From Alitta virens (taxonomy: Eukaryota; Annelida; Polychaeta; Phyllodocida; Nereididae), in NCBI GenBank assembly GCA_932294295.1, contig OW028586.1, forward strand, positions 7,903,701-7,967,700: DNA of 64,000 bases. The letters run 5' to 3'. This document shows, one piece after another, positions 36,700 through 49,900 of this stretch; position 1 is the stretch's first letter; the number at the start of each line of letters is the position of its first letter. Position numbers and translations under genes: made by a program. The notes under the pieces were generated by a model that had not been told where the DNA came from, did no database searches, and saw only the letters and a list, made by a program, of their open reading frames with translations.

Positions 36700-38330
36700 A
36701 TTGCATACTGTTTTCTAGCCAGAAAACCTCCTTTCCTGAAGAAATTAATAATCCAATATACTTTGTAATGCTCTAACATCTATACAGAGCAATCACGACA
36801 TACCCATTTGTGACCATTAATTGTCTTTCCTAATCAGCATTCCATTAAATCAATTGCAATCATGATTAAAATACAAAATACTTGTAATTTTTGTTTTACA
36901 ATTACAAATTTTGTCCAAAACTGTATCATTTGTAGATCTAGAATACTGAACACTTGCCTTTGTACTAATCAAATGTACCCACATGGTGTGAGTAGAATCA
37001 AATGTACCCACATGGTGTGAGTAGAATTGTGTAAATATATTGTATGAATGGACTTGATTTTTTTGCGTTTAACGATAACCATATGTTGTTCTTTTCTGCA
37101 GTAGAAACATTATAATTTGTACAATTCTGACATATCTTGCCTATGCCTTGCCATTTTCATAAATATTTACTTATTTGGGTAACTAAAAATTAATTTGAAT
37201 GATTGTTATTGGTTAACTGTTAGAAAAACTTGGGTTACTCACACAACCTATGATTCAGAAGTCATAGCATCACATTTAAGGTGTTGTTAGTACATGTTAC
37301 TTGTGATAACTAATGACATATCTTAGTTACTTAAAGTTTGTATAGATCCTGAACATTTATTATGATAACATTCAATTGGTACAAATGTAATTTTTATGAT
37401 TTATATATATTAATCGGTGATTTTTATGATACCAATGTTGCTTTTTTGTGTGTGAAAGCAGTATGTTATAATTTAGTTATTAAAATGTAGAAAAATCTGA
37501 CAAATTTGTATTTTTTTTTTGTCAAATATTTGCTCCGAGACAACTATAGTACGAAGTATGAACTATTTTAGGTCTCTGTAACTGTAAAAATATGTGTGTA
37601 CTTATCTAACTCGTGCAATTACTGTCCATTGTAAATTAGGCTTCTTCGTGGGCGAAAAAGTCAATGTCCATGTTGTGCTGCAGCACCATTTGAAACCCCA
37701 TAATCAATGCTAAACTGAAATAGCACAGTACTCTCAAGATACTTTGGTCACTTCAATTTTCTTTTTTTATCACTTTAAGATAATTTGGCATAAAAGCATA
37801 TGTCCATATATATTATCTATATTTATGATAATCCATTGACCAGTTGTGAGACAAAAAAAATGAAAACTCACAGACAGAGGTAGAGTGGTGTCCCAAGAAC
37901 TACATGTCATGCGCAATGAAGACATGACCAAAACTGCATGGACCACTACATTCTCTCTTAAGTTTACACAAATACATACAAGTAAATAATATATGCAGTA
38001 AATGTTCAAGTTCATTCATAGTCACTTTCCACAGAGCATATAATTCCAATAACATTGTGAACTGCATCAAATGTCAAGCGACAATTACCATGTGTTTCTA
38101 TATTAACAATTACCATGTATTTCTAATCCAATTTAGTTCGAGTGACCTCCCGATATAAGACGGTGTAAAGGTATCAATAATTTATCAACGCACACTATGT
38201 CCTAAATGATAAAAATTGATATTGAAATATGAAAACTTCACAATTTCAAAAACTGATAAGGTTAACGTATAAATTATCATGGGCTCCTAGCAATAAAACA
38301 GTTGAACACTTCTGCGAGAACACATACCAC
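36700..38330. other. Intergenic stretch between glutaminase and cyclase genes
   Basis: Apart from the 29-bp duplication at 36968 and A/T-rich sequence, I see no exon, RNA gene or mobile element. The 3' UTR of the glutaminase gene and the promoter of the cyclase gene must lie here, but neither boundary is visible. Confidence 0.5.
36968..37025 (+). repeat. 29-bp perfect tandem duplication
   Basis: ATCAAATGTACCCACATGGT plus nine more bases is repeated exactly, at 36968 and 36997, in the region downstream of the glutaminase stop codon. Confidence 0.9.
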
Positions 38331-38334
38331 CAAC

Positions 38335-41300
38335 ATGGAGCAGGTGAGTTGGTGTTTCTGATGTATATCTACTTTAGATTATGTTTTATAACATGTACCA
38401 TAAAATGTTCTACTATTAGTTATTCTTTTTCTGATGTTGTCTTATTGCAATTAATGCTAATCAAATATTACTGATTGAACACTGTTGTCTGACTAAACAG
38501 CTAAACACAGCCGCTCCTATAATTTAGGCGATGTGACTTGTCACAGAGCGACTGATAGATTTCGGGGGAGCAAGAGGCACAGTAAGGAATTTAGCATCAT
38601 AAATGATTGTATACTAACTACTAGAATACATTTTGACAGGTTTCTGTGCTAAGATAAGCAGAACAACGTCAGATTCAGCGATAATTAAAGAACTTCTTTT
38701 TTCGCCCCTGTGTTGAAATCAACGGGTGCAGTAATTGACCTGCTTAAAAAATCACATAATAGTCTGCTCTGTTGTAGTAGTATAATAAGACCCAATGGTA
38801 ATGTGGTATTTTTTTATATTCCCCACGTGTGGACAGATTGGCCAGGATTCACGAGTGGCGTTAGCCACGAGTGAATTCTGAAGCCAATCTGTCCACAAGT
38901 GAGGGAATATTAAAAAATACCACATATCCACTTGGGTCTTATTTATACCCCACAATTTTCACTTTTAGTTGAGCTGCCTGGCTATGCATTCATGTAGTAT
39001 AGAAAAAATTCATGAATATCAATTTTTGCCATTGACCAATCAGAGCATTGCATAACTGTCAACAACGTCATCACCTCAAAACTTTCTGGGACATTTTGAG
39101 GTTAATAAAAATATTTACGAATGATATTTACAAACCAGTTGTTAAATATTTCTTGTCAGAATTGTTTTTTATACTAGATTTGGACAGAAAATGTTTTATT
39201 TTTCCGTATTATTCAATTGTATTACCGAAGCGATGACGCTCCTGTGACGTTGCCCATAGCAACACAGCCACACAATGGCTTGCATCTGTGGACTGAACAG
39301 ACCATTGACTTTCTGTAACGTTTTTTTATCCTAGAATCGGTAATTCTTGTCCGATTTCAAAAATTCTAACCTTTTTAGAGAGCTGTCAATTTTATCTTTT
39401 GAAAAGTGGTAAAATTGTGACTCCGAATATTGTTTTAAAGCGGCGGCGTAAGTTTAAACGGCGAAGCGCTTAGCTGCAAAAAGTGATTTTTTGTCATAGG
39501 CCTGCCATACATAGAAGTATGTGGTATACATTTCCCATCCTTGTAAGGTAAGCCATGTAGTATACTATAATAAGACCCAATGGTTATGTGGTATATTTTT
39601 ATATTCCCCACGAGTGGACAGATTGGCCAGTATTCACGAGTGGCGTTAGCCACGAGTGAATTCTGAGGCCAATCTGTCCACAAGTGAGGGAATATAAAAA
39701 TATACCACATATCCACTTGGGTCTTATTTATACCCCACAATTTTCACTTTTAGTTGAGCTGCCTGGCTATGCATTCATGTAGTATAGAAAAAATTCATGA
39801 ATATAAATTTTTGCCATTGACCAATCAGAGCATTGCATAACTGTCAACAACGTCATCACCTCAAAACTTTCTGGGACATTTTGAGGTTAATAAAAAAATT
39901 TACGAATGATATTTACAAACCAGTTGTTAAATATTTCTTGTCAGAATTGTTTTTTATACTAGATTTGGACAGAAAATGTTTTATTGTTCCGTATTATTCA
40001 ATTGTATTACCGAAGCGATGACGCTCCTGTGACGTTGCCCATAGCAACACAGCCACACAATGGCTTGCATCTGTGGACTGAACAGACCATTGACTTTCTG
40101 TTACGTTTTTTGGTCCTAGAAGCGTTAATTCTTGTCCGATTTCAAAAATTCTAACCTTTTTAGAGAGCTGACAATTTTATCTTTTAAGTAGTAGTAAAAT
40201 TGTGACTCCGAATATTGTTTTAAAGCGGCGGCGATAGTTTAAACGGCGAAGCGCTTAGCTGCAAAAAGTGATTTTTTGTCATTGGCCTGCCATACATAGA
40301 AGTATGTGGTATACATTTCCCATCCTTGTAAGGTAAGCCATGTAGTATACACATGTATACCACATAGGCTATACCACATGGCTTTTCTATGTGGTATACA
40401 ACTGATTGTGGGGTATTATGATAAGACCCAATGGTTATGTGGTATATTTTTATATTCCCCACGAGTGGACAGATTGGCCAGGATTCACGAGTGGCGTTAG
40501 CCACGAGTTAATTCTGAAGCCAATCTGTCCACAAGTGAGGGAATATAAAAATATACCACATATTCACTTGGGTCTTATTTATACCCCACAATTGTCACTT
40601 TTAGTTGAGCTGCCTGGCTATGCATTCATGTAGTATAGAAAAAATTCATGAATATCAATTTTTGCCATTGACCAATCAGAGCATTGCATAACTGTCAACA
40701 ACGTCATCACCTCAAAACTTTCTGGGACATTTTGAGGTTAATAAAAAAATTTACGAATGATATCTACAAACCAGTTGTAAAATATTTCTTGTCAGAATTG
40801 TTTTTATACTAGATTTGGACAGAAAATGTTTTATTGTTCCGTATTATTCGATTGTATTACCGAAGAGATGACGCTCCTGTGACGTTGCCCATAGCAACAC
40901 AGCCACACAATGGCTTGCAGCTGTGGACTGAACGGACCATTGACTTTCTGTTACGTTTATTCGTCCTAGAATCGTTAATTCTTGTCCGATTTCAAAAATT
41001 CTAACCTTTTTAGAGAGCTGACAATTTTATCTTTGGAATAGTGGTAAAATTGTGACTCCGAATATTGTTTTAAAGCGGCGGCGTTAGTTTAAACGGCGAA
41101 GCGCTTAGCTGCAAAAAGTGATTTTTTGTCATTGGCCTGCCATACATAGAAGTATGTGGTATACATTTCCCATCCTTGTAAGGTAAGCCATGTAGTATAC
41201 ACATGTATACCACATAGGCTATACCACATGGCTTTTCTATGTGGTATACAACTGATTGTGGGGTATTAGCCCACACTCTATGGTTACCACAAAAATGTAA

Positions 41301-43408
41301 ATTACACACAATATACTAATGCATAGGTATTATTACTCTGTAATACTAATTTAAGCTATTCGAAAGTAAATTTTATGCCAACTGTGCATCACATTTTTAT
41401 ATTCTTTACAAAGATAATTGCATGGTTAGGGTTGTTAGTATGTTACCCAAATTTTTTTTATTATGGTTTGATCTGTATTCTCACATACAATTTCACTTTT
41501 CAGAAAGTTTTGAATATCTTAATTTGTGCATGTTTATTGGCTCCATCATTGGGAGTATATCAAGAACTAACTTGGGTTATGGATACGGATCGCATAAGTT
41601 ATCTTCCCTTCTTCGCAGGAGAAAGTTCGCAATTCAGATATCAGAAAGTCTACGCAGGACCTGGGGGAGTTCCAGGGTCATTGTGAGTAGGCCTGCATGT
41701 TACAGGTTTTTTTATTTTCTGTTGGCACATTCCTATAAATGTTGCTTTACTGAACTGCAAAAGCAACTGAATATATTAAATATATTTATGAACCGAATGC
41801 TTTCCTTGTACCTTAAATAGCCACTTCCAGCAGATCCAATGTACAACAACCCCATCTCAAACCCCTTGGCTAGGGGAATAATTCCTCATACCCATTAAGG
41901 TGCTAATTTTTTGTCATAATGCTTCATATCAGTTTGAAATTTAGTCACAGTGAGGTCCAATGTACGTTTTCACTGGCCGCTGCGTCTCACGTTTACTGCT
42001 TAGGCACCCAGCCAAATGTAAGTTTAAGAATGACTTCAACTGTAACACGGTTGGCCTCCTTGAATCCATATCCTTAAATGACTGCAATGAATGAAAGATG
42101 TACTTCGTGAAAAGAGTTTATCAAAATGTAAAACACTTGTTCAGCTGCTTGTTCAAATCGGAATTAACCTTTCATTTGCAGCTTAGCTTTTAACTCGTAC
42201 TTCACTGGCGAACACATGGGAACACACATGGATGCTCCTTACCACGTTTTCGAAGCTGGTCGAACCATGGATGAGGTCCCCCTCGATGACCTAATTGGTC
42301 CGTTGGTGAAGATTGACATCGCTGAAAGAGCTGCCCAAAACAGAGACACTACTGTAACAGTCCAGGACTTGTTAGATTGGGAAGACAGAAACGGTCAAAT
42401 GCCAGACCGATCTTTTGTCTTGATGTACTCTGGGTGGGACCAGTATTTTGGCGATAACATTCAGTATGTTGGGACAAACAAAAGTTTCGAAGAAGGAGGC
42501 GCATTTGAGATGACTTTCCCGGGGTTCAATGGAGAAGCAGCAATATGGCTGATTGAGAACAGAAACATCAGGGGTGTTGGTAAGTCATTCAGACAATAAA
42601 CATGTAAATCAGTGCAGTCAAACCATAACAAATTCCAACTCAATCTTTAACACTTGATCTAACTGGCCATTTTCCACTCCCAAAAAAGGAAACTGTAAAA
42701 TACAATTCTATAAAAAAATATCACACTCAGCAGAAATGTATTAGGTACTTAGATCATGCCTTCCGTATATAATATTATATACTATTCCCAGACATCATGC
42801 TGCATTGGCCTGCCCTCGGGGTCTGATGTTGGCCCAACCTAGCATGATGTCAGTTCATGTGTGGTCTAGGACCAGAAGTAATAACAGAACGCATGATGTC
42901 ACTAAAGCTGAATTATTGATGATGTCATCTGGTCTTGTGTATCGGTTACATCATGCTTTGTGCTATCACTTCCAGGTCCTCTTGATGTGATACATTAACT
43001 GACAAGCCCAACTGCATATATACAATGTATCCCTTAAGTATTCTTTGCTCACATTTCCTACTATAATTTGCAGGTGTTGATGTCGCAAGCTGCGATGCAG
43101 GCAAATCGGTCGATGGAGCAGTACATGAAACAATTTTGCCAAATGACCGACTATGTATTGAAAACTTGAGGAATTTAGCCGGTGTACCAGAATGCGGTGC
43201 AAGACTAAATGCTCTTCCAATTATGTTGAAAGGTGGAACTGGAACTCAAGCCAGGATTTTTGCTGAGTGGTACCCAGAAGAAGCATATCAAACTGCTTGC
43301 AATGGAGCACGCCATCGCAAAGACACTGTCTTCTTTGCAAGCAAGAGTCATATCACAATAGCATCATCACTTGTGATCATATTTGCATTTATTGTAACAA
43401 TGCTATGA
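38335..43408 (+). CDS. Secreted, probably membrane-anchored cyclase-family hydrolase (kynurenine formamidase/isatin hydrolase superfamily)
   Basis: Four exons: 38335-38343, 41504-41682, 42182-42579 and 43074-43408 (TGA), 921 nt, 306 residues. The first exon codes only MEQ before a GTGAGT donor; joined to exon 2 it gives the signal peptide MEQKVLNILICACLLAPSLG, which supports this start. The Kozak context (CCAACATGG) is good. The metal-binding motif H-x-G-T-H-x-D-A-P-x-H is at residues 74-84 (H74, H78, D80, H84). The later His-x(11)-Glu (H213, E225; VHETI...CIENL) supplies the remaining ligands expected of this fold. The last 18 residues are hydrophobic with nothing after them, suggesting a GPI-anchor signal or a tail membrane segment. 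Relatives hydrolyse amide or lactam bonds in metabolites such as N-formylkynurenine or isatin. The substrate here is unknown, and an extracellular location would be unusual for a kynurenine-pathway enzyme. Confidence 0.9.
38782..41272. repeat. Three tandem copies of a 784-851 bp repeat with long hairpins
   Basis: The copies begin with TAAGACCCAATGG at about 38786, 39570 and 40421, so the spacings are 784 and 851 bp. The 67-bp difference is an extra block (CACATGTATACCACATAGGC onward) present at the end of the second and third copies. Each copy opens with a near-perfect inverted repeat: GACCCAATGG, TGTGGTAT, ATTCCCCACG, GGACAGATTGGCCA and GAGTGGC, mirrored by GCCACGAGT, GCCAATCTGTCC, GGGAATAT, ATACCACATA and TTGGGTCTTAT. 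It lies entirely inside intron 1 of the cyclase gene. Open frames reading WGINKTQVDMWY come from the hairpin arms and are not genes. Confidence 0.9.
40405..40592. repeat. Hairpin of the third tandem copy
   Basis: The arms extend from ATTGTGGGGTATTATGATAA at the left to TTATTTATACCCCACAAT at the right, about 188 bp in all. The loop is a few bases around GGCGTTAGCC. The hairpins of copies 1 and 2 are at about 38782-38957 and 39566-39741. Each arm is over 80 bp, and transcribed as part of the intron it would fold into a long stem. Confidence 0.85.
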
Positions 43409-43561
43409 TTTGCTTCCAATACAGATGTAGTTTTCTTTCTGTATAGTAGTCATACTTATTACATATGGCCTGAATATCTGCTGCTTCATCGCTTTGTATT
43501 GTGAAATTTGATTTGATATGATGTGATGTTGAAGCGTTAAGACTAGCATGTGATCCCAGCC

Positions 43562-43567
43562 AATAAA
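43562..43567 (+). promoter_or_regulatory. Candidate polyadenylation signal for the cyclase gene
   Basis: AATAAA lies 154 bp past the stop codon, a typical 3' UTR position. Confidence 0.55.
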
Positions 43568-43827
43568 AAGATTTCCAGACTCTTTCCTCTTACTATAATT
43601 AGACTCTCTTGCATTTATCAGATATTAACAGAAAGAAGATTGTATGTTACAAGCAATCTAATTCCCACCCTATCCTTGAGAGTATGTTGGTATTCCCAAA
43701 AGCCACATTATCAATCTTGAATCAGCAATGTGAACAACATTTGACAAAATTTTACAATAAGCATCATCAAACAGCCCATGGTACAGGGTTTGTTATTAGA
43801 TCCATGAAGTCAGTTCCCAGATTCCAG

Positions 43828-43965
43828 TTCCCAGTCAGCTACCAGTCAGCTACCAGTAAAGTCAACTCAGCTCCCAGTTCCAGTTCCCAGTCAGCTACCA
43901 GTCAGCTACCAGTAAAGTGAACTCAGCTCCAAGTTCTAGTTCCCAGTCAGCTACCAGTAAAATAT
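43828..43965 (+). repeat. 56-bp minisatellite
   Basis: A unit starting TTCCCAGTCAGCTACCAGTC recurs at 43828, 43884 and 43940, exactly 56 bp apart, with the third copy truncated. Within each unit AGTCAGCTACC is itself repeated. It shares CAGCTCCCAG and similar words with the satellite that begins right after it. Confidence 0.85.
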
Positions 43966-46900
43966 CTGAGCAACTGTTTGGTTATTGGAAAGTTAGCTAT
44001 CAAATAAGCATGCACCAAATAAATACAATACCAAAGTTCTGCTACCGTTCTAAATACCCAGCTCCCAGATTTTAATGTGTCATTTTCTAAAAAAAATGTA
44101 ACTTTGCTCAACAAATGTCTGGTAGCTGGGTAGTTAGCTATCCAGTAAGCACCAATATTTGGTACCATTAAATAGCCAATAGTTAAAGCTATCTAATACA
44201 TACACTACCAAATTTCTGCTATCATTCTATATACCCAGCTCCCAGATTTTTATGTGTCATTTTCAACCAAAAAAGTTAACTTTGCTCAACAAATTTCTGG
44301 TAGCTGGGTAGTTAGCTATCCAGTAAGCACCAATATTTGGTACCATTAAATGGCCAATGAATAAGGCTATCTAATAAATACACTACCAAATTTCTGCTAT
44401 CATTCTATATACCCAGCTCCCAGACTTTTATGTGTCATTTTCCACAAAATATTTTAAATTTGCTCAACAAATTTCTGGTAGCTGGTTAGTTAGAATCTAA
44501 TAAGCACCAATATTTGGTACCATTAAATAGCCAATGAATAAGGCTATCTAATAAATACACTACCGTATTTCTGCTATCATTCTATATACCCAGCTCCCAG
44601 ACTTTTATGTGTCATTTTAAACCAAAAAAGTTAACTTTGCTCAACAAATTTCTGGTAGCTCGTTAGTTAGCTATCTAATAAGCACCAATATTTGATACCA
44701 TTAAATAGCCAATGAATAAGGCTATCTAATAAATACACTACCAAATTTCTGCTATCATTGTATATACCCAGCTCCCAGACTTTTATGTGTCATTTTCCCC
44801 AAAATATTTTAACTTTGCTCAACAAATTTCTGGTAGATCGGTAGTTAGCTATCCAGTAAGCACCAATATTTGGTACCATTAAATAGCCTATAGTTACAGC
44901 TATCTAATAAATACACTACTAAATTTCTGCTATCAGTCCATATACCCAGCTCCCAGACTTGTATGTGTCATTTTCCACAAAATATTTTAACTTTGCTCAA
45001 CAAATTTCTGGTAGCTGGGTAGTTAACTATTCAGTAAGCACAAATATTTGGTACTATTAAATAGCCAATGGTTACAGCTATTTAATAAATACACTACCAA
45101 ATTTATGCTATCATTCTATATACCCAGCTCCCACACTTTTATGTGTCATTTTTCACAAAAAAGTTAACTTTGCTCAACAAATTTCTGGTAGCTGGGTAGT
45201 TAGCTATCCTGTAAGCACCAATATTTGGAACCATTAAATAGCCAATGAATTAGTCTATCTCATCAATACACTGCCAAATTTCTACTATCATTCTATATAC
45301 CCAGCTCCCAGACTTTTATGTGTCATTTTCAACCAAAATATTTTAAATTTGCTCAACAAATTTCTGGTAGCTGGTTAGTTAGCTATCTAATAAGCACCAA
45401 TATTTGGTATCATTAAATAGCCAATGAATAAGGCTATTTAATAAATACACTACCAAATTTCTGCTATCATTCTATATACCCAGCTCCCAGACTTTTATGT
45501 GTCATTTTCCACAAAATATTTTAAATTTGCTCAACAAATTTCTGGTAGCTGGTTGGTTAGCTATCTAATAAGCACCAATATTTGGTACCATCAAATAGCC
45601 AATGAATAAGGCTATCTAATGAATACACTACCAAATTTCTGCTATCATTCTATATACCCAGCTCCCAGACTTTTATGTATCATTTTCAACCAAAAAAGGT
45701 AACTTTCCTCAACAAATGTCTGGTAGCTGGGTAGTTAGCTATCCAGTTAGTGCTAATATTTGGTACCATTAAATAGCTAATAGTTACAGCTATCTAATAA
45801 ATACACTACCAAATTTCTGCTATCATTCTATATACCCAGCTCCCAGACTTTTATGTGTCATTTTCAACCAAAAAAGTTAACTTTGCTCAACAAATTTCTG
45901 GTAGCTGGGTAGTTAGCTATCCAGTAAGCACCAATATTTGGTACCATTAAATAGCCAATAGTTAAAGCTATCAAATAAATACACTACCAAATTTCTGCTA
46001 TCATTCTATATACCCAGCTCCCAGACTTTATGTGTCATTTTCCACAAAATATTTTAAATTTGCTCAACAAATTTCTGGTAGCTGGTTAGTTAGCTATCTA
46101 ATAAGCACCAATATTTGGTACCATTAAATAGCCAATGAATAAGGCTATCTAATGAATACACTACCAAATTTCTGCTATCATTCTATATACCCAGCTCCCA
46201 CACTTTTATGTATCATTTTCAACCAAAAAAGGTAACTTTACTCAACTAATTTCTGGTAGCTGGGTAGTTAGCTATCCAGTAAGCGCTAATATTTGGTACC
46301 ATTAAATAGCCAATAGTTAAGGCTATCTAATAAATACACTACCAAATTTCTGCTATCATTCTATATACCCAGCTCCCAGACTTTTATGTGTCATTTTCAA
46401 CCAAAAAAGTTAACTTTGCTCAACAAATTTCTGGTAGCTGGGTAGTTAGCTATCCAGTAAGCACCAATATGTGGTACCATTAAATAGCCAATAGCTAAAG
46501 CTATCAAATAAATACACTACCAAATTTCTGCTATCATTCTATATACCCAGCTCCCAGACTTTATGTGTCATTTTCCACAAAATATTTTAAATTTGCTCAA
46601 CAAATTTCTGGTAGCTGGTTAGTTAGCTATCTAATAAGCACCAATATTTGGTACCATTAAATAGCCAATGAATAAGGCTATCTAATGAATACACTACCAA
46701 ATTTCTGCTATCATTCTATATACCCAGCTCCCACACTTTTATGTATCATTTTCAACCAAAAAAGGTAACTTTACTCAACTAATTTCTGGTAGCTGGGTAG
46801 TTAGCTATCCAGTAAGCGCTAATATTTGGTACCATTAAATAGCCAATAGTTAAGGCTATCTAATAAATACACTACCAAATTTCTGCTATCATTCTATATA

Positions 46901-49900
46901 CCCAGCTCCCAGACTTTTATGTGTCATTTTCAACCAAAAAAGTTAACTTTGCTCAACAAATTTCTGGTAGCTGGGTAGTTAGCTATCCAGTAAGCACCAA
47001 TATGTGGTACCATTAAATAGCCAATAGCTAAAGCTATCTAATAAATACACTACCAAATTTCTGCTATCATTCTATATACCCAGCTCCCAGACTTTTATGT
47101 GTCATTTTCCACAAAATATTTTAAATTTGCTCAACAAATTTCTGGTAGCTGGTTAGTTAGCTATCTAATAAGCACCAATATTTGGTACCATCAAATAGCC
47201 AATGACTAAGGCTATCTAATGAATACCCTACCAAATTTCTGCTATCATTCTATATACCCAGCTCCCAGACTTTTATGTACCATTTTCAACCAAAAAAGGT
47301 AACTTTCCTCAACAAATGTCTGGTAGCTGGGTAGTTAACTATCCAGTAAGCGCTAATATTTGGTACCATTAAATAGCCAATAGTTAAAGCTATCTCATGA
47401 ATACACTACCAAATTTCTGCTATCATTCTATATACCCAGCTCCCAGACTTTTATGTGTCATTTTCCACAAAATATTTTAACTGCTCAACAAATTTCTGGT
47501 AGCTGGTTAGTTAGCTATCTAATAAGCACCAATATTTGGTACCATTAAATAGCCAATGAATAAGGCTATCTAATAAATACACTACCATATTTCTGCTATC
47601 ATTCTATATACCCAGCTCCCAGACTTTTATGTATCATTTTCCCCAAAATATTTTAACTTTGCTCAACAAATTTCTGGTAGCTGGGTAGTTAGCTATCCAG
47701 TAAGCACCAATATTTGGTACCATTAAATAGCCAATAGTTACAGCTATCTAATAATTACACTACCAAATTTCTCCTATCAGTCTATATACCCAGCTCCCAG
47801 ACTTTTATGTGTCATTTTCCACAAAATATTTTAACTGCTCAACAAATTTCTGGTAGCTGGGTAGTTAGCTATCCAGTATGCACCAATATTTGGTACCATT
47901 AAATAGCCAATGAATAAGGCTATCTAATGAATACACTACCAAATTTATGCTATCATTCTATATACCCAGCTCCCAGACTTTTATGTGTCATTTTTCACAA
48001 AAAAGTTAACTTTGCTCAACAAATTTCTGGTAGCTGGGTAGTTAGCTATCCAGTATGCACCAATATTTGGTACTATTAAATAGCCAATGAATAAGGCTAT
48101 CTCATGAATACACTACCAAATTTCTGCTATCATTCTATATACCCAGCTCCCAGACCTTTATGTATCATTTTCAACCAAAAAAGGTAACTTTGCTCAACAA
48201 ATTTCTGGTAGCTGGGTAGTTAGCTATCCAGTTAGCACCAATATTTGGTACCATTAAATAGCCAATGAATAAGGCTATCTAATAAATACACTACCAAATT
48301 TATGCTATCATTCTATATACCCAGCTCCCAGACTTTTATGTGTCATTTTTCACAAAAAAGTTAACTTTGCTCAACAAATTTCTGGTAGCTGGGTAGTTAG
48401 CTATCCTGTAAGCACAAATATTTGGAACCATTAAATAGCCTATAGTTAAAGCTATCTAATAAATACACTACAAAATGTCTGCTATCATTCTATATACCCA
48501 GCTCCCACACTTTTATGTGTCATTTTTCACAAAATATTTTAACTTTGCTCAACAAATTTCTGGTAGCTGGGTAGTTAACTATTCAGTAAGCACAAATATT
48601 TGGTACTATTAAATAGCCAATGGTTACAGCTATCTAATAAATACACTACCAAACTTCTGCTATCATTCTATATACCCAGCTCCCAGACTTGTATGTGTCA
48701 TTTTCCACTAAATATTTTAACTGCTCAACAAATTTCTGGTAGCTGGGTAGTTAGCTATCCAGTATGCACCAATATTTGGTACCATTAAATAGCCAATGAA
48801 TAAGGCTATCTAATGAATACACTACCAAATTTCTGCTATCATTCTATATACCCAGCTCCCAGACTTTTATGTATCATTTTCAACCAAAAAAGGTAACTTT
48901 CCTCAACAAATTTCTGGTAGCTGAGTAGTTAACTATCCAGTAAGCGCTAATATTTGGTACCATTAAATAGCCAATAGTTAAAACTATCTAATAAATACAC
49001 TACCAAATTTCTGCTATCATTGTATGTACCCAGCTCCCAGACTTTTATGTGTCATTTTCCCCAAAATATTTTAACTTTGCTCAACAAATTTCTGGTAGAT
49101 CGGTAGTTAGCTATCCAGTAAGCACCAATATTTGGTACCATTAAATAGCCTATAGTTACAGCTATCTAATAAATACACTACTAAATTTCTGCTATCAGTC
49201 CATATACCCAGCTCCCAGACTTTTATGTGTCATTTTCCACAAAATATTTTAACTTTGCTCAACAAATTTCTGGTAGCTGGGTAGTTAACTATTCAGTAAG
49301 CACAAATATTTGGTACTATTAAATAGCCAATGGTTACAGCTATTTAATAAATACACTACCAAATTTATGCTATCATTCTATATACCCAGCTCCCACACTT
49401 TTATGTGTCATTTTCCACAAATTTTTTAACTGCTCAACAAATTTCTGGTAGCTGGGTAGTTAGCTATCCAGTATGCACCAATATTTGGTACCATTAAATA
49501 GCCAATGAATAAGGCTATCTAATAAATACACTACCATATTTCTGCTATCATTCTATATACCCAGCTCCCAGACTTTTATGTATCATTTTCCCCAAAATAT
49601 TTTAACTTTGCTCAACAAATTTCTGGTAGCTGGGTAGTTAGCTATCCAGTAAGCACCAATATTTGGTACCATTAAATAGCCAATAGTTACAGCTATCTAA
49701 TAATTACACTACCAAATTTCTCCTATCAGTCTATATACCCAGCTCCCAGACTTTTATGTGTCATTTTCCACAAAATATTTTAACTGCTCAACAAATTTCT
49801 GGTAGCTGGGTAGTTAGCTATCCAGTATGCACCAATATTTGGTACCATTAAATAGCCAATGAATAAGGCTATCTAATGAATACACTACCAAATTTATGCT

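Noticed and set aside
38752..41309. Minus-strand open frames reading MWGINKTQVDMWY and similar
   Set aside because: They are translations of the inverted-repeat arms and repeat with each tandem unit. There is no codon-level constraint or protein family.
43609..43920. A 103-codon plus-strand open frame after the cyclase gene
   Set aside because: It overlaps the polyadenylation region and the 56-bp minisatellite and has no domain or splice support.
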